Shown here in pieces: positions 62,703-64,000 of a stretch of 64,000 bases of DNA. Origin of the DNA: Actinomycetospora termitidis (GTDB taxonomy: Bacteria; Actinomycetota; Actinomycetes; Mycobacteriales; Pseudonocardiaceae). The notes below the pieces were generated by a model. That model was not told the origin of the DNA, did no database searches, and was given only the letters and a program-made list of their open reading frames with translations. Every line of letters starts with the position of its first letter. Positions within the stretch are counted from its first letter, which is position 1. The stretch is from positions 148,982 through 212,981 of the forward strand of contig NZ_JASVWF010000010.1 in assembly GCF_030286555.1 (NCBI RefSeq), written 5' to 3'. The position numbers and the translations under genes are program-made.

Positions 62703-64000
62703 TGAGCACGGCAGTGGACTCCGGGCCCCGGATGGAGGCCGAGGCACTGCTGCGTGCTGATCCGGCGGAGCTGCCCGGCGAGCAGGTCGATGCGGGGATG
62801 GGTGCGTGCTTCGCGGCGGTGAACACCGCGGCCTGGAAGCTGTCCCGTTATGTGTTGGAGTGTTCGCGGGCGAAGGCCGGCACCCTAGAGCGGGTCCCCG
62901 CCCGTCGTCGGGCGGGGAAGGTCGTGGCGGAGTCGCTGGGTTGGTCGGAGAGCTACGCGGCCTCGCGGATCGAGTTCGCCCGCCAGGTGCTGGAACGGCT
63001 GCCGCGGCTCGGCGCGGAGATGGCCGCCGGGCGGTTGGAGGAACGCAAAGCCGCGGTGATCGTCGACCTGGTCGCCGATCTCGACGACGCCCAGGCCCGG
63101 GAGGTCGTCGAGGAGATCATCGACGCCGCGGCGGGGTTGCCGTACACCGCGTTGCGTCAGCGGGTGGCGCGGGTGGCGGCGGCAGTGGACCCGGACTGGT
63201 GGGAGCGGCGCCGCGCCGCCGCGGTGGCGCGGCGGCGGGTGACGTTGCGTTCGGCGCCGTCGGGAGCGGCGGAATTATGTGGGCTGGATCTGCCCGAGGA
63301 CCCGGCCCAGGACGCCCACGACCGGATCGTCGCATTGGCGGCCGCGGCTCGACGCCGTCTGGCCCGCGCGGGGATTCGTGTGTCGGTCGGGGAGGTGGAG
63401 TGCGAGGTGATGCTCACGCTGACCGGGCCGGCCGGGGCCGGGATGTACGACCTCGACGTCGTCGACCACGTCACCACCACCTTCGGTGGCCCCACCGACA
63501 CCGACAACAACGGCGGCGGTCCCGATCACGGACCCGATGACGGACCCGACGGCGGACCCGGAGGCGGTCCCGAAGACCCAGGCGACGGACCTGACCGCGG
63601 ACCCGACAGCGGACCCGACGACAGCCGACGCAAGGACAGCGAACTCGACGACGTCGGACCCGACGACCGCGGACCCGACGACCGCGAGTCTGCGAGTGAC
63701 TGCGCCGGTGACGGCGAGCCCGAGCCCGAGCCCGTGGCCGATGGACCTGTTGCAGGCGTCAACGACTGCAACGACGCGTCCGACGTCAGCGGGGGTCCTG
63801 GCGAGGGCGGCGCCGGTAGCGAGTGCCAGGCGCCGGTGGTGGGGTTCCGGGCGCGCACAGTGCTACGTCTGGAACTACGCACCGTCCTCGGGTTGGACCG
63901 CCGCCCCGGCGAACTGCCCGGCCACGGCCCGATCGCCAACCCCGAAGCGGTGGCGATGGCCTGGGCCCGCCGACACCAACGCTGGCGGATCGCCCTCTAC
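62702..64000 (+). CDS. DUF222 (HNH endonuclease-associated) protein, partial at right edge
   Basis: First 433 residues of a protein running off the window. DUF222 helices are clear: CFAAVNTAAWKLSRYVLEC (about 38-56), RRRAGKVVAESLGWSESYAASRIEFARQVLERLPRLGAEMAAGRLEERKAAVIVD in parts (about 70-124). A low-complexity linker of Gly-Pro-Asp units follows (about 267-325), then a second segment. The HNH nuclease motif expected at the C-terminus is beyond the edge. Codon use is looser than in neighbouring genes: it has a TTA leucine codon at 63275, two CTA and several TTG. Multi-copy DUF222 genes are often mobile; that here is inference. Confidence 0.85.
   Translation, partial: MSTAVDSGPRMEAEALLRADPAELPGEQVDAGMGACFAAVNTAAWKLSRYVLECSRAKAGTLERVPARRRAGKVVAESLGWSESYAASRIEFARQVLERLPRLGAEMAAGRLEERKAAVIVDLVADLDDAQAREVVEEIIDAAAGLPYTALRQRVARVAAAVDPDWWERRRAAAVARRRVTLRSAPSGAAELCGLDLPEDPAQDAHDRIVALAAAARRRLARAGIRVSVGEVECEVMLTLTGPAGAGMYDLDVVDHVTTTFGGPTDTDNNGGGPDHGPDDGPDGGPGGGPEDPGDGPDRGPDSGPDDSRRKDSELDDVGPDDRGPDDRESASDCAGDGEPEPEPVADGPVAGVNDCNDASDVSGGPGEGGAGSECQAPVVGFRARTVLRLELRTVLGLDRRPGELPGHGPIANPEAVAMAWARRHQRWRIALY

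Noticed and set aside
63505..63680. Short tandem repeats suggesting a CRISPR or minisatellite
   Set aside because: They are in frame and encode a Gly-Pro-Asp linker; units are short and irregular with no spacers.

Overview
The window is very GC-rich and densely coded. GTG and TTG starts are common, third codon positions are strongly G/C, and many genes are coupled by ATGA/GTGA overlaps. Lsr2, furA-katG, an NDMA-dependent alcohol dehydrogenase, a DUF222 protein and many TetR regulators all point to a mycolic-type or related actinobacterium. A Pseudonocardiaceae-like genome (Pseudonocardia/Actinomycetospora type) fits best, but that is inference. There are no rRNA or tRNA genes, CRISPR arrays, insertion sequences or phage genes, so this looks like ordinary chromosome with accessory metabolic blocks.

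Layout. 1-6.4 kb: polysaccharide deacetylase (cut by the window edge), a secreted esterase with its TetR, a hydrolase/TetR divergent pair, small hypotheticals and a DUF808 membrane protein. 6.5-13.9 kb: NRAMP-like transporter, acyl-CoA ligase, P450, aldo/keto reductase, a reduced flavin monooxygenase, TrmO-like and MOSC proteins. 13.9-19.9 kb: katG-furA, NDMA-dependent alcohol dehydrogenase, MoxR ATPase plus VWA protein. 19.9-27.7 kb: a tightly overlapping operon (carbamoyltransferase, luciferase-like monooxygenase, amino-acid adenylation enzyme, carrier protein) preceded by a two-domain glycosyltransferase and a GNAT protein. I read this as a small biosynthetic locus for a carbamoylated, probably hydroxylated, aminoacyl unit. 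27.8-35.3 kb: orphan CoxL-like molybdenum hydroxylase, phosphodiesterase, carboxylesterase, paired Asp/Arg-rich proteins and a hydrolase.

35.4-43.7 kb: an aromatic catabolism block. A four-gene overlapping operon (CoA-transferase, citryl-CoA lyase-like, intradiol dioxygenase, MetE-like) lies beside a PobA-type hydroxylase, an IclR regulator and a divergent amidohydrolase. The promoters of the operon, of iclR and of the amidohydrolase share a GTCCG-N5-CGG(A/T)C operator, which defines one regulon. 43.7-58 kb: LuxR-type ATPase regulator with a serine hydrolase, flavin-fold oxidoreductase, acyl-CoA ligase, reductases, methylmalonate-semialdehyde dehydrogenase, LysM protein, thiolase and a TetR/CocE hydrolase pair. 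58-64 kb: an Lsr2 with two DNA-binding domains, a monooxygenase with its own TetR and operator, an orphan ABC permease and a DUF222 protein running off the right edge.

Two families of short palindromic repeats are scattered through the window. Family A (four copies) sits at gene 3' ends, three of them between convergent genes, and looks like a dispersed bidirectional terminator. Family B (two 58-bp copies) sits between divergent genes. Several other perfect hairpins serve as terminators.
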